The position numbers and the translations under genes were made by a program. Source: Treponema sp. (GTDB lineage Bacteria; Spirochaetota; Spirochaetia; Treponematales; Treponemataceae). From it: DNA of 64,000 nt. A model generated the notes under the pieces. The model was not told where the DNA came from and did not search any database. It worked only from the letters and a program-made list of their open reading frames with translations. Shown here piece after piece: positions 16,763 to 26,116 of this stretch. Location: NCBI GenBank assembly GCA_024400915.1, contig JAKSLX010000003.1:62001-126000 (forward strand), in the 5' to 3' direction. The number at the start of each line of letters is the position of its first letter. Positions within the stretch are counted from its first letter, which is position 1.

Positions 16763-17437
16763 ATGGCAGATAACAAGAAGGAATCAACAAAATCAAAGCT
16801 TGAGAACTTTATTTTCAAAAATAGAAAGGCAATTATCGCTGTTGCCAGTGTTGCTGTTGTTGCAGCTGTTGCAGTTTGTGTTGTTGTTGGCGTTACTGAT
16901 GCACAGGCAAAGAAGGGACTTGCATCAATCGATCAGATTGAATTTGAATATACTGCAAAGTCACTGGATCTTACAGATTCTGAAATTGCTGCAAGACAGG
17001 ACAAGGCTCTTGCTGCAGTTGCTGCTTTCTGCGGAAAGTCTGGCATTGTTGGAGTTCGTGCAAATATGCTTTCTGCTGACGTTTCTTTTGCAAAGAAGGA
17101 TTACTCTTCAGCACTCAATTCATATCTCACTGCTGTTGATAAGGGAAAGAAAATCTATACAGCTGCAATCTGCAAGTATAATGCCGCTGTTTGTCAGGAA
17201 GAGCTTGGTAACAAGGAAGAGGCTGTAAAGACATTCCTTGATGCTGCAGAAACAAAGGACTTCCTTCTTGCTGCACATGCTCTTTTCAATGCTGCAAGAC
17301 TTCAGGAATCCCTTGGACTTGCAAAGGAAGCTTCAGAAAACTATAAGAAAGTTGTTGATACATATGGAAACGACACATGGGCAAGCCTTAGCCAGAGCAG
17401 ACTCATTGATCTTCAGTCAAAAGGCAAAATCGACTGA
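16763..17437 (+). CDS. Membrane-anchored TPR protein
   Basis: The 224-residue protein has a charged N-terminus, one membrane helix (about residues 23-47, an Ala/Val-rich stretch) and a periplasmic region. That region has three to four tetratricopeptide-like helical pairs (for example KKDYSSALNSYLTAVDKG and GNKEEAVKTFLDAAETKD). The layout resembles the YfgM family of inner-membrane TPR proteins associated with secretion and envelope quality control. The start at ATG 16763 has GGAG 7 nt upstream; an in-frame TTG at 16751 lacks one. Strong promoter and biased codons suggest high expression. Partner unknown. Confidence 0.8.
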   Translation: MADNKKESTKSKLENFIFKNRKAIIAVASVAVVAAVAVCVVVGVTDAQAKKGLASIDQIEFEYTAKSLDLTDSEIAARQDKALAAVAAFCGKSGIVGVRANMLSADVSFAKKDYSSALNSYLTAVDKGKKIYTAAICKYNAAVCQEELGNKEEAVKTFLDAAETKDFLLAAHALFNAARLQESLGLAKEASENYKKVVDTYGNDTWASLSQSRLIDLQSKGKID

Positions 17438-17478
17438 TAGATAAAAAACAAAGTTTTTCGTTATAAAGGAAAGCAGAT

Positions 17479-18222
17479 ATGTGCGGTAATTTACTAAAGA
17501 GAATGTTTTCTCCCGTGGCAGTCTGCTTTTTTTTGTGTTTTTTTCTTTTTACTGCCTGCGGTCTTGAAACCCTTTACTATCTGGAGCCACCCACATCTTC
17601 CAGGGAAATTCTTGACAACGAAGACCGGGAACGAGATTATTTTTCTTTTTATACAGGTGATAATTCTGGAGTAGGTTCCGAGTTTGACTTTCAGGGAACG
17701 CAGGTGTATTACAAGATTTTTTCGGATTCTTCCTCGGCAAAAAGTTCTTATCTTTCAATTTCCAGTTACAATAGTTCCAGCGATGTATCTGCCGCCGCAA
17801 ACTATATCATCAATACAAAAAAATATGTTCAGCTTAATACGCTTGAGACTTCAGAGAGCCCTTTCATAAAAGGAAATCGTACTGCTGTTGAAATAAGACT
17901 GAACAGGATTGCATCTTACGCTGATAAATATCCAAATTATATTTCTGTGGGTGAAACCAGGTATTCTCCAAAAAGATATCATACTGTGGGTTCAAAGAAA
18001 GTTGGCTTCGAGTTTTCAAAGGAAAAGGACAAGGATGAAAATCCAGTTCCAAAGTCTGGTGATGAGGATGTTGACTCAAGTTTTTCTTCAAGCGGATCCG
18101 GCGAATATTATGTTGATGCCTGGGCTTTTTCACAGGGAAGGGATAATAGCTACACATTCTCTTACAGCAGAGCTCTGCATCTTGGATGCATCAAGATATC
18201 TGCAAGGGAATATGATAACTAG
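17479..18222 (+). CDS. Lipoprotein of unknown function
   Basis: A 247-residue protein with a lipoprotein signal peptide ending in the lipobox FTAC (Cys about residue 27). The mature part is Ser-rich with a low-complexity acidic/Ser segment near residues 190-215 and no domain I recognise. AAAGGA precedes the ATG, and the gene follows the TPR gene by 41 nt, so the two are probably cotranscribed. Its stop codon overlaps that of convergent rlmJ within the palindrome CTAG. Confidence 0.75.
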   Translation: MCGNLLKRMFSPVAVCFFLCFFLFTACGLETLYYLEPPTSSREILDNEDRERDYFSFYTGDNSGVGSEFDFQGTQVYYKIFSDSSSAKSSYLSISSYNSSSDVSAAANYIINTKKYVQLNTLETSESPFIKGNRTAVEIRLNRIASYADKYPNYISVGETRYSPKRYHTVGSKKVGFEFSKEKDKDENPVPKSGDEDVDSSFSSSGSGEYYVDAWAFSQGRDNSYTFSYSRALHLGCIKISAREYDN

Positions 18223-19085
18223 TTTTTAAGGATGCTTTCAAGCCAGTCGGCAGCTTCTTCCATTTTTTCCTTGGCCTGATATGGCGGATTCATTATGAAC
18301 ATTCCGCTGCCATAAAGATGAGGCCCTGCTTCTTCCTTCATTTCTTCAGGATCACGAACTGTTAGCTCTACCTTAAAACTTTCGCATGGAGTTGTTCCCA
18401 GTTTTCCAAAGTCTTCAAGTTCCGTTAGCATCTGTGTTGTTTCATTCTTACGTCTTGAGATCAAAGGATACCAGAGTGCGATTATGGCCGTGTTCCATTT
18501 GCGACGTGCTGTCTTTAGGGCTTCCGTAACTTTCTTGTAATCCTCCCCATCTTCATAGCTTGGATCTGCAATTATGAGTCCTCTTTTTACAAGGGGCGGC
18601 GTAAGGGCTCCTGCTGCTTTGTAGGAATCTTCATTGTGTATGGTCGGCATGAGAGAAGCTTTCGCAAGACCTTCCTTTACATGGATTGGCATGGTCATGT
18701 TGTTTCTAAGGCTTTCAATGGCCTGTGGATGTTTTTCCACAAGGTGAATCTGATCTCCTTTGCGGCCGTAAAGGCGCTCTAGTTCCGGTGTTCCGGCATA
18801 TAGTCCCTGCTCCAGGTAAGGAAATTCCTTCTGCAGGTAAAGTGCTATAGCTTCAGGACAGCTGGAAAGGGTAAGTGATTTTAGGTATTCAATGCCTTCT
18901 TTTGCTTCTCCGGTTTTTAAAAGTCGTTCATCATTAAGGTTGAAAATGCCTGCACCTGCGTGGAGGTCGATTACAGTAAATGGCTTGTCTTTTTTGCAAA
19001 GGGATTCAAGAATCATGCATAGGCATGAATGTTTCAGAATGTCTGCATGATTCCCTGCGTGGTATTCGTGCTGATAGCTTAACAT
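18219..19085 (-). CDS. rlmJ: 23S rRNA (adenine-2030-N6)-methyltransferase
   Basis: The 288-residue protein matches RlmJ: the N-terminal signature MLSYQHEYHAGNHADILKH, the SAM-binding segment VIDLHAGAGIFNL, and the catalytic D/N-PP-Y-like motif present as IADPSYEDGEDY. RlmJ methylates A2030 of 23S rRNA. Its start overlaps the end of nadE by 7 nt, so it is the second gene of a nadE-rlmJ unit. Convergent with the lipoprotein gene. Confidence 0.92.
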   Translation of the reverse strand: MLSYQHEYHAGNHADILKHSCLCMILESLCKKDKPFTVIDLHAGAGIFNLNDERLLKTGEAKEGIEYLKSLTLSSCPEAIALYLQKEFPYLEQGLYAGTPELERLYGRKGDQIHLVEKHPQAIESLRNNMTMPIHVKEGLAKASLMPTIHNEDSYKAAGALTPPLVKRGLIIADPSYEDGEDYKKVTEALKTARRKWNTAIIALWYPLISRRKNETTQMLTELEDFGKLGTTPCESFKVELTVRDPEEMKEEAGPHLYGSGMFIMNPPYQAKEKMEEAADWLESILKN

Positions 19086-21064
19086 AGTTCGTCACATTCC
19101 TTGAGCCAGATGGCTGCGCTGGCATCACTTGGCATTCTCCAGTCACCGCGGGGTGAAAGGTTAACTGTTCCGACTTTTGCTCCGTCCGGCATACAGCTTC
19201 TCTTAAATTGCTGTGAGAAAAATCTCCTGTAAAAGGACTTGAGCCATTTAAGGATTATTTCCTTTGTGTAGACAAGTTCAGTTCCATCTGCCTTTTTGCC
19301 TTCCAATGCCACACATGCAAGGTAGTAGATTTTCTTGGGACTGAAACCCCATCGCAAAACATAATAAAGGAAGAAGTCGTGGAGTTCATAAGGTCCTACA
19401 AGCTCTTCAGTTTTCTGACTTATGGTTCCGTTTTCCGGAGGTAGAAGTTCAGGACTTACAGGAGTATCAAGGATGTCTATGAGTACTTTTGAAAGTTCTC
19501 CGTTGCCCCTTTCCATAACGTCATCTGCAAACCAGGCAACAAGGTACCTTACAAGAGTTTTTGGAATGCTTGAATTAACGCCGTACATGGACATATGGTC
19601 TCCGTTGTAAGTGCACCAGCCAAGGGCAAGCTCGCTCAGGTCTCCTGTTCCTATTACTATTCCGCCAGTCTTGTTTGCATAATCCATAAGAATGTAGGTT
19701 CTTCCGCGAGCCTGTCCGTTTTCGTAGGTAATGTCGTGCACGTTTATGTCGTGGTCAATGTCTTTGTAGTGTTGGGTAACAGATTTCTTTATGTCGATTT
19801 CCTTTAGGGTTGCACCGACTTTTTCTGCAAGAAGACATGCGTTTTTGTAGGTTCTGTCAGTTGTTCCAAAAGCAGGCATTGTTATTGCGTGTATGTTCTT
19901 TCGGTCCAGGTCGCATTTGTCAAAGGCTCTGGCTGTAACGAGCAGTGCAAGGGTACTGTCCAGTCCTCCGCTTAAACCGATGACTGCACTTTTTGCGTGG
20001 ATGTGGCGTAGTCTTTTTGCAAGTCCTTCAGACTGCATTTCGATTACGGCAAGACAGCGCTCCTTTCTTTTGTTTTCATCTGAAGGAACAAATGGATGAG
20101 GGTCTATAAAGTCATTGAGCTTTTCTTTTGATTTTGGGCCAAGCTTGTTGTCGTTGAAATCAGTGTATATTATTCTGTAATCGCCGGAAAGGTAATTTGC
20201 TCCCTGTGTGAAGGTTGTTGACTTGAGTCTGTCCTGCTGGATTTTTTCAAGGTCAAGGTCTGCAATGAAAAGTTTTCCCGTATCCTCAAAAAGAGTGCTT
20301 TCTGCTTTTGTGGAACCGTTAAGGCAAATAAAATCGTGGCCACTAAAAACCATATCCGTGGTGCTTTCGTCGTGTCCTGCATTTGCATAGATGTAGGCAC
20401 TGCATATTTTTGCTGAATGTGCAGTAACAAGCATTCTTCTGTAGTCGGCTTTCCCAGCTACTTCATTTCCTGCACTGAGGTTTGCTATGATTGTGGCTCC
20501 ATTTAAAGCGTGTCTTGTTGACGGTGCAAGTGGAACCCAAAGGTCTTCGCAGATTTCACAGGCTATTTTAACCGAGCTGTCCTTTGAATCCTGAATTATA
20601 AGATCTGTTCCAAAAGGTATGTTTTCAAATCCTTTTCCAAGGGTTATTTCTGTTGTGGTTCTGTTCCAGGAAGCAAACCATCTGTCCTCATAGAATTCAC
20701 CGTAATTTGGAATGAACGTTTTTGGAACAATGGCCAGTATTCTTCCGTGATGAACAAAGGCGGCACAGTTGTATCTGTCTCCTTCAAATGAAAGGGGAAG
20801 TCCTACTGCAAAGAGAACTGAAGTTGCCTTCGTTTTTTTTGCAATGTTAATAAGGCATTCTACGGATTTGTCTTCAAGTGTCTTTTGCAGGAAAAGATCC
20901 TGGCATGTGTAACCTGTAATTGAAAGCTCTGGAAAAACCAGCAGATTAACATTGGCGACCTGGGCTTTCTTTACGAGATCAATGATGGATTTTTCATTGC
21001 TTAAAGTGTCAGCAACAGTAAGAGAAGGACTTGCGCATCCAGCTCTGAAATAACCGTAATTCAT
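19079..21064 (-). CDS. nadE: Glutamine-dependent NAD+ synthetase
   Basis: The 661-residue enzyme has an N-terminal nitrilase-type glutaminase domain and a C-terminal ATP-pyrophosphatase synthetase domain. The glutaminase has Glu46 in FPELS, Lys in VPKTFIPNYGEF and Cys in CEICEDLWVP near 172. The synthetase has the P-loop SGGLDS at 365-370. It amidates nicotinate adenine dinucleotide to NAD+ using glutamine. An in-frame GTG at 21091 exists, but ATG 21064 starts the conserved region (MNYGYFRAG) and lies exactly 6 nt after a TATAAT box, so a leaderless mRNA is predicted. The promoter sits inside the end of the upstream response-regulator gene. Followed by rlmJ with overlap. Confidence 0.93.
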   Translation of the reverse strand: MNYGYFRAGCASPSLTVADTLSNEKSIIDLVKKAQVANVNLLVFPELSITGYTCQDLFLQKTLEDKSVECLINIAKKTKATSVLFAVGLPLSFEGDRYNCAAFVHHGRILAIVPKTFIPNYGEFYEDRWFASWNRTTTEITLGKGFENIPFGTDLIIQDSKDSSVKIACEICEDLWVPLAPSTRHALNGATIIANLSAGNEVAGKADYRRMLVTAHSAKICSAYIYANAGHDESTTDMVFSGHDFICLNGSTKAESTLFEDTGKLFIADLDLEKIQQDRLKSTTFTQGANYLSGDYRIIYTDFNDNKLGPKSKEKLNDFIDPHPFVPSDENKRKERCLAVIEMQSEGLAKRLRHIHAKSAVIGLSGGLDSTLALLVTARAFDKCDLDRKNIHAITMPAFGTTDRTYKNACLLAEKVGATLKEIDIKKSVTQHYKDIDHDINVHDITYENGQARGRTYILMDYANKTGGIVIGTGDLSELALGWCTYNGDHMSMYGVNSSIPKTLVRYLVAWFADDVMERGNGELSKVLIDILDTPVSPELLPPENGTISQKTEELVGPYELHDFFLYYVLRWGFSPKKIYYLACVALEGKKADGTELVYTKEIILKWLKSFYRRFFSQQFKRSCMPDGAKVGTVNLSPRGDWRMPSDASAAIWLKECDELC

Positions 21065-21070
21065 ACGGCA

Positions 21071-21098
21071 ATTATACTGTTTAGATGTCACCTTGCAA
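21071..21098 (-). promoter_or_regulatory. nadE promoter predicting a leaderless mRNA
   Basis: Minus strand: -35 TTGCAA (21093-21098), 16-nt spacer, -10 TATAAT (21071-21076), then 6 nt to the nadE ATG. The expected +1 is the A of the ATG. The -35 overlaps the last codons of the response-regulator gene. Confidence 0.6.
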
Positions 21099-22143
21099 AG
21101 TGAGAGACAATATCATCCTTGCTTGCAGAAAGAAGATCGTAAACATCAGGACGGAAAGCATCCTTGTCTTCGTCAATCTTGTTCATAGCCCTGAGGTAAT
21201 CGCTGTCAGAAATTTCATCTTCACCATTTTCAAAGAATACCTGACAGAATTCAATGGCTATTGCTGTCATCTGAGTATAGATGTTGTTGATTGTTGTCTT
21301 GAGTCCGTGTGGCATTCCGCGTCCGTCATAGCGTTCATGATGGTGCATGCAGATGTCCGATGCAATCTTTACGAAGAAGGCAACGTTTGGATTTGAGTTT
21401 ACGGCAACAAGATCAGCACCTGCAATTGTATGAGTTGCTGGAATTTCATCGATGTCAGCCTGAGAAACAACCTTGAACTTTTCCTGATGAACGATGGCTC
21501 GTCCTATATCATAGAAGTAGGCTGCCTGACTTATTATTTCAATTGCTTCCGGCGTAAGGTCACGAGGGGCCTTTATTGCAAAATAGTTTTCAAGGAGGAT
21601 GTGAACGATTTCACTTACATGAATGAAAAGGGCATCGTTTTTCTTTTCTGCCATAAGGTATGTAAGGTATACGCGGCGGAGTTTTTCTGCATAAACTGCC
21701 GTAGCGCGAAGATCGTTGTCCGTAATTGCACCGCTTGTATTTCCTGAAACTGCAACAGAGGCGGCAGGAATTTCCGGCTTTGATGCATAAAGGGCCTTGA
21801 GCTTGGTAAGAACCTGATCTTTATCGTAAGGTTTCTTAAAGAACCCTGAACAACCAAAATTTGCGGCTTTGATGATGTTGTTTTTCTGTGCTTCTGCAGA
21901 AATCAGGAGAATTTTCATGCCTGCGTGGCGTGATTTGTCCAAAAGACTGAGAACTTCAAATCCTCCAAGTCCAGGCATGTTTATGTCAAGGATGAGTCCA
22001 TCTATTTTAAGGGTCGGATTGTTCAAAATTTCAAGGGCCTGATAGCCAGAACCTGCTTCAATTACATTGTAAAAAGATGCCAGAATGTTTTTAAGGATGG
22101 CGCGGTCAATTTCAGAGTCATCAACGATAAGTAAAGTTGTCAT
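21088..22143 (-). CDS. Response regulator with degenerate HD-GYP domain
   Basis: Residues 1-120 form a receiver domain with the phospho-acceptor Asp53 (LILDINMPG), the acidic pair DD at 8-9 and the conserved Lys in KKPYD. Residues about 150-340 align with HD-GYP cyclic-di-GMP phosphodiesterases, but the metal-binding HD pair is YD (211-212) and the GYP motif reads DGRGMP (273-278). HHHE is kept at 267-270. Loss of the HD histidine suggests reduced or absent phosphodiesterase activity, perhaps a binding or signalling role. GAGGGAAG precedes the ATG. No cognate kinase is adjacent; an HPt protein occurs elsewhere in the window. Confidence 0.85.
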   Translation of the reverse strand: MTTLLIVDDSEIDRAILKNILASFYNVIEAGSGYQALEILNNPTLKIDGLILDINMPGLGGFEVLSLLDKSRHAGMKILLISAEAQKNNIIKAANFGCSGFFKKPYDKDQVLTKLKALYASKPEIPAASVAVSGNTSGAITDNDLRATAVYAEKLRRVYLTYLMAEKKNDALFIHVSEIVHILLENYFAIKAPRDLTPEAIEIISQAAYFYDIGRAIVHQEKFKVVSQADIDEIPATHTIAGADLVAVNSNPNVAFFVKIASDICMHHHERYDGRGMPHGLKTTINNIYTQMTAIAIEFCQVFFENGEDEISDSDYLRAMNKIDEDKDAFRPDVYDLLSASKDDIVSHFAR

Positions 22144-22161
22144 ATCTTCCCTCAGTCTTCA

Positions 22162-22189
22162 AATATAATGCGATATTTTCAAATTTCAA
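22162..22189 (-). promoter_or_regulatory. Promoter of the response-regulator gene
   Basis: Minus strand: -35 TTGAAA (22184-22189), 16-nt spacer, -10 TATATT (22162-22167). It leaves a short leader of about 12 nt that just contains the GAGGGAAG ribosome site. Confidence 0.5.
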
Positions 22190-22304
22190 CTTTTTGTGAT
22201 GAATTCAAATACTTTCAAACAGTATAGCAGAGATTTTAGAGAATTTATAGTAAAAATCTTAAAAAAATCTGAAAATTGAAGAAATCAAACTTTAGTCGCT
22301 AATG

Positions 22305-22333
22305 TTGTGGACTTTTTTGAAATTTGATATAGT
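22305..22333 (+). promoter_or_regulatory. Possible fusA promoter
   Basis: -35 TTGTGG (22305-22310), 17-nt spacer, -10 TATAGT (22328-22333). Start near 22340, leader about 24 nt with AGGA before the ATG at 22364. The hexamers are moderate matches. Confidence 0.45.
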
Positions 22334-22363
22334 AACTTACTTCTTTTTATACAGGAATTTTAT

Positions 22364-24409
22364 ATGTCAGACGATTTGTCAAAGATGAGAAACATCGGAA
22401 TCATGGCTCATATTGATGCCGGAAAAACAACTACAACAGAACGTATCCTTTATTACTCAGGAAAAATTCATAAAATCGGTGAAATTGATGACGGTGCTGC
22501 AACCATGGACTTCATGAAGCAGGAGCAGGAACGCGGAATCACAATCGCTTCTGCTGCCATCACCACGGAATGGAAAGGCTACAAGATCAACATCATCGAT
22601 ACTCCGGGCCACGTTGACTTCACTGCAGAAGTTGAACGCTCCCTCCGTGTTCTTGACGGAGCAGTTGCCGTAATCTGTGCCGTAGGTCATGTTCAGCCTC
22701 AGACAGAAACAGTCTGGAGGCAGGCTGATGAATTCAATGTTCCTCGTATCTGTTTTGTAAACAAGATGGATAGAATCGGTGCGGACTTCTTTGAAGCGAT
22801 GGCTGATGTAAAAACAAAATTCGGCTGTGAGACTGTTGCCCTTGAAGTTCCGATGGGAGCAGGTCAGAATTTTGAAGGTGTCATCGACCTTTTTGAAATG
22901 AAGGAAATCCGCTGGAATGCGGAAGATGACGGCGAGACTTTTGAAGTTACTGATTTGAGCGATGCAAACAAGGCTCTTGCAGAAGAATGGCGTGAGAAGA
23001 TGATCGATGCCATTGCTTCCGTTGATGATGATCTTGGAATGCTTTACCTTGAGGGCGAGACGATTACAAATGAACAGCTCAAGACTGCCTTGAGAAATGC
23101 TGTAATCGCAAGAAAGATAGTTCCTTTCCTCTGTGGATCAAGCCGCCACAATCAGGGAATCCAGCCTTTGATGGATGCGATTACAGAGTATCTTCCATGC
23201 CCAACAGACATTCCTCCTGCAAAAGGAATACAGATTAAGAAGCACGAGGAAACTGAAGTTGAGGTTCCTTGCGATCCTGATGCAAAGACTCCTATCGGCC
23301 TTGTATTTAAAATCCAGTACGATAGGGAAGCCGGAATCCTCTGCTTTGTGCGCATGTACTCAGGAAAGATCACTACAGGTTCACAGATATACAATGTAGC
23401 AAAAAAGAAGCGTGAGCGCGTCAATAGAATCTTGCGTGTCAATGCAAACCACATGGAACAGATGGACAGCGTAAGTGCAGGTGACATTGCCGTTTTCGTT
23501 GGCCTTAAGCTTGCCCAGACCGGTGACACCATCGGCAGCGAAGGAATGCCAGTTCTTCTTGAAAGCGTAAACTTCCCGGAACCTGTCATTTCCATTGCCA
23601 TTGAACCAGAAACTTTAAGTGACAGCGACAAGCTTAAGGAAACTCTTGAAATCCTTAGCCGTGAAGATCCGACATTTACATCTCGTGATGATGAGGAAAC
23701 AGGTCAGCTTGTTATAAGCGGAATGGGTGAACTCCACCTTGACGTTCTTGTTACCAGAATCCGCGATGACTTTAAGGTTGCCTGCCGCGTAGGAGCTCCA
23801 CAGGTTACTTACCGCGAAGCAGTTACAAGTTCTGCAGATTACACAGAAGAATACAGCCGCGTACTTGCAGGAAAGGAAAATGCAGCAGGTATTACAGTTC
23901 ACTGCGAACCTCGCGAAACTGGCAGCGGTAATCTGTATACATGTGAAGTCCATGACAACTCCATTCCTGATGAGATATATGATGCCATCCGCAGCAGCAT
24001 GGAAGCCTGTTTTGCATCTGGAATCAAGTGGGGTTATCCTTGTACTGATACTGGAATCACAGTTACTGCAATCAAATACGATGAGGCGACTGCTTCTGAA
24101 GTTGCATTTTCAGCAGCTGCCGCTGAAGCCTTTGACAAGGTCTGCTGTTCCGCAAATCCTGAAATGCTTGAACCTGTCATGAACGTTGACATTGAAAGCC
24201 CAACTGAATTTGTTGGTGATGCCATGAGCCAGGTTACTCAGCGCGGTGGCATGATCCAGAGTATGGAAGACAAGGCTGGCGGTTCCGTTGTTCACGCACA
24301 GGCTCCAATGGCTAAGATGTTCGGATTTACAACAACCCTTCGTTCTGTAACCCAGGGACGTGCAAGTTTTGGCATGACATTCAGCCACTTCCAGAAAAAG
24401 ACTAACTAA
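22364..24409 (+). CDS. fusA: Elongation factor G (one paralogue)
   Basis: The 681-residue GTPase has all EF-G motifs: G1 AHIDAGKTTTTER, switch I ending MDFMKQEQERGITI, G3 DTPGHVDFTAEVERS, G4 NKMDR, and domains II-V ending with a normal domain V. EF-G catalyses translocation, and in some lineages a second copy handles ribosome recycling with RRF. It stands alone, without rpsL, rpsG or tuf, and is shorter than the usual 690-705. Spirochaetes commonly encode two specialised EF-Gs, so it may be either one; sequence alone here does not decide. AGGA precedes the ATG. Confidence 0.92.
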   Translation: MSDDLSKMRNIGIMAHIDAGKTTTTERILYYSGKIHKIGEIDDGAATMDFMKQEQERGITIASAAITTEWKGYKINIIDTPGHVDFTAEVERSLRVLDGAVAVICAVGHVQPQTETVWRQADEFNVPRICFVNKMDRIGADFFEAMADVKTKFGCETVALEVPMGAGQNFEGVIDLFEMKEIRWNAEDDGETFEVTDLSDANKALAEEWREKMIDAIASVDDDLGMLYLEGETITNEQLKTALRNAVIARKIVPFLCGSSRHNQGIQPLMDAITEYLPCPTDIPPAKGIQIKKHEETEVEVPCDPDAKTPIGLVFKIQYDREAGILCFVRMYSGKITTGSQIYNVAKKKRERVNRILRVNANHMEQMDSVSAGDIAVFVGLKLAQTGDTIGSEGMPVLLESVNFPEPVISIAIEPETLSDSDKLKETLEILSREDPTFTSRDDEETGQLVISGMGELHLDVLVTRIRDDFKVACRVGAPQVTYREAVTSSADYTEEYSRVLAGKENAAGITVHCEPRETGSGNLYTCEVHDNSIPDEIYDAIRSSMEACFASGIKWGYPCTDTGITVTAIKYDEATASEVAFSAAAAEAFDKVCCSANPEMLEPVMNVDIESPTEFVGDAMSQVTQRGGMIQSMEDKAGGSVVHAQAPMAKMFGFTTTLRSVTQGRASFGMTFSHFQKKTN

Positions 24410-24442
24410 AAAAAATATACAAATCTATCAGGGAGGAAAAAC

Positions 24443-26113
24443 ATGAAAAAAACTGTTCTTTGTGTTACTGCCCTGGTAGAAACTTCTCCTCAGGCACTTC
24501 CTTTGGGAGCGGCCTGCATCTGTTCTTCAATAAATCATTCTAAAGAAACCAGGGATATTTTCTCTGCAAGTCTCTTTGACTTTTCTCTTGAAGAGAAATA
24601 TGACCTTGGAAAAATTGCATCGGATATTTGTGCAGACAAGAATCTTTTTGCCATTTGTTTCAGCGTCTATGTCTGGAATAGAAAAGTCCTTGAAGAATTA
24701 AATTTTATTGTAAAAAATCAGCGTCCAGAAATTGTTACCATGGCTGGTGGTCCTGAAGTAACAGCTAATCCTTTCAGCTTCAATTCCTTTGACTGGCTTA
24801 CTGCAGGTGAAGGGGAATGTTCCGTTGTAAATCTTCTTGCTTCTCTTGATGCGGGCAATGAAATTGACATTCAGGGAGTTTATAAAAGTGACGGGGAAAA
24901 ATTGGTTGAATCCTATGCAGGAAAGGCCTTGCGTTCCATGCCTTGTCCTGTTGAAAACCTTTCTTCTCCATACCTTGACGGAACCCTTGATGTAAAAAAA
25001 TATGGTGGGGCACTTTGGGAACTTGCCCGTGGCTGTCCTTTTAAATGTTCTTATTGTTACGAAAGCAAAGGGGAAAAGAAAATTAAATATTTCCCTATGG
25101 AACGCATTGAAAAGGAACTTGATTATTTTCAGCGCAACAAAGTTCCTCAGGTATTTGTTCTTGATCCAACATACAATGCAAGCAAGCAGCGCGCTCTTGA
25201 AATGCTGAAGCTTATAAAGAAAAAGACTCCGGATACTTTCTATTATTTTGAAGCCCGTGCGGAATTCATTGATCGTCAACTGGCAAAAGCATTTGCGGAA
25301 ATTCCATGCAGCCTTCAGTTTGGACTTCAGAGTGCAGATGAAGAAGTGCTCAAAAAAGTAAACAGGACTTTCAATAAAAAAACATTCCAGAAGAACATCG
25401 GCTTCCTCAATGAAACCGGAGCTGTTTTTGGATTTGACCTTATTTATGGATTACCTGGTGATACTTTTAAAGGTTTTAAAAACAGTATTGATTTTGCTTT
25501 GGAACTTTATCCAAATAACCTCGAACTTTTCTGTCTTGCAGTTCTACCGGGGACAGACCTTGCAGATCAGGCAAAAGAATTAGGACTTACCTGGCAGAAT
25601 GAGGCTCCTTATCTTGTTACTGATTCATCAAGCTTTCATTCTGAAGGACTCGAGAGGGCAAGAAGCCTTTCTTTGTGCATAAATTTTTTCTATAACGACG
25701 GGAGGGCTGTTCCTTGGTTCATGAATTTAATTCGTCCGTTGAGATTGAAGCCTTCGGAATTTTTTACAGAATTTGAAAAGTTCTGCTGGCAGAATGACAT
25801 CGATTGCGAGTCAAATGATTTTGAAAAGATTACTCAGATTCAGATTGATTTTGTTTCCAAGATTTATAAGGATCGTCATCAGGAAAAGATGATACTTGCA
25901 GCAAAGGATTTGATTTCAATGAACAACGCTTTGAGTCTTGTTACTGCTGAAGGAAAGGAATCTGTGGTTGAGCTTTCCTATCATCCAGACGATCTGATGA
26001 GTGAATATGGAACGGATATTGTTTTCTTTTCCCAAAATGCAGGACGTTACAGAAACCGCACAAAAGTTTTTGCCAATAAAAATGGACCTGACTGGCAGGT
26101 CCTTAAAAAATAG
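24443..26113 (+). CDS. B12-binding-domain radical SAM protein
   Basis: The 556-residue protein has an N-terminal cobalamin-binding-like Rossmann region (about residues 1-150, including TMAGGPEVTANP). A radical SAM barrel follows, with the cluster motif CPFKCSYC at about 197-204 preceded by LARG, and then a C-terminal DUF4080-like region. Enzymes of this class use a [4Fe-4S] cluster and SAM, sometimes with cobalamin, for methyl transfer or other radical chemistry; the substrate is unknown. GGGAGG precedes the ATG, 33 nt after fusA. A hairpin in the last codons serves the opposite-strand gene. Confidence 0.83.
   Translation: MKKTVLCVTALVETSPQALPLGAACICSSINHSKETRDIFSASLFDFSLEEKYDLGKIASDICADKNLFAICFSVYVWNRKVLEELNFIVKNQRPEIVTMAGGPEVTANPFSFNSFDWLTAGEGECSVVNLLASLDAGNEIDIQGVYKSDGEKLVESYAGKALRSMPCPVENLSSPYLDGTLDVKKYGGALWELARGCPFKCSYCYESKGEKKIKYFPMERIEKELDYFQRNKVPQVFVLDPTYNASKQRALEMLKLIKKKTPDTFYYFEARAEFIDRQLAKAFAEIPCSLQFGLQSADEEVLKKVNRTFNKKTFQKNIGFLNETGAVFGFDLIYGLPGDTFKGFKNSIDFALELYPNNLELFCLAVLPGTDLADQAKELGLTWQNEAPYLVTDSSSFHSEGLERARSLSLCINFFYNDGRAVPWFMNLIRPLRLKPSEFFTEFEKFCWQNDIDCESNDFEKITQIQIDFVSKIYKDRHQEKMILAAKDLISMNNALSLVTAEGKESVVELSYHPDDLMSEYGTDIVFFSQNAGRYRNRTKVFANKNGPDWQVLKK
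26076..26102 (-). terminator. Terminator nested in the opposing coding sequence
   Basis: GGACCTG (26084-26090) and CAGGTCC (26096-26102) form a perfect 7-bp stem with a 5-nt loop. On the minus strand it is followed by ATTTTTATT. It would end the HD-protein transcript while lying within the last codons of the radical SAM gene. Confidence 0.6.
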
Positions 26114-26116
26114 TTT

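Noticed and set aside
21065..21091. GTG start for nadE 27 nt upstream
   Set aside because: It lies at the 5' side of the promoter (before the -10) and adds residues not conserved in NadE.
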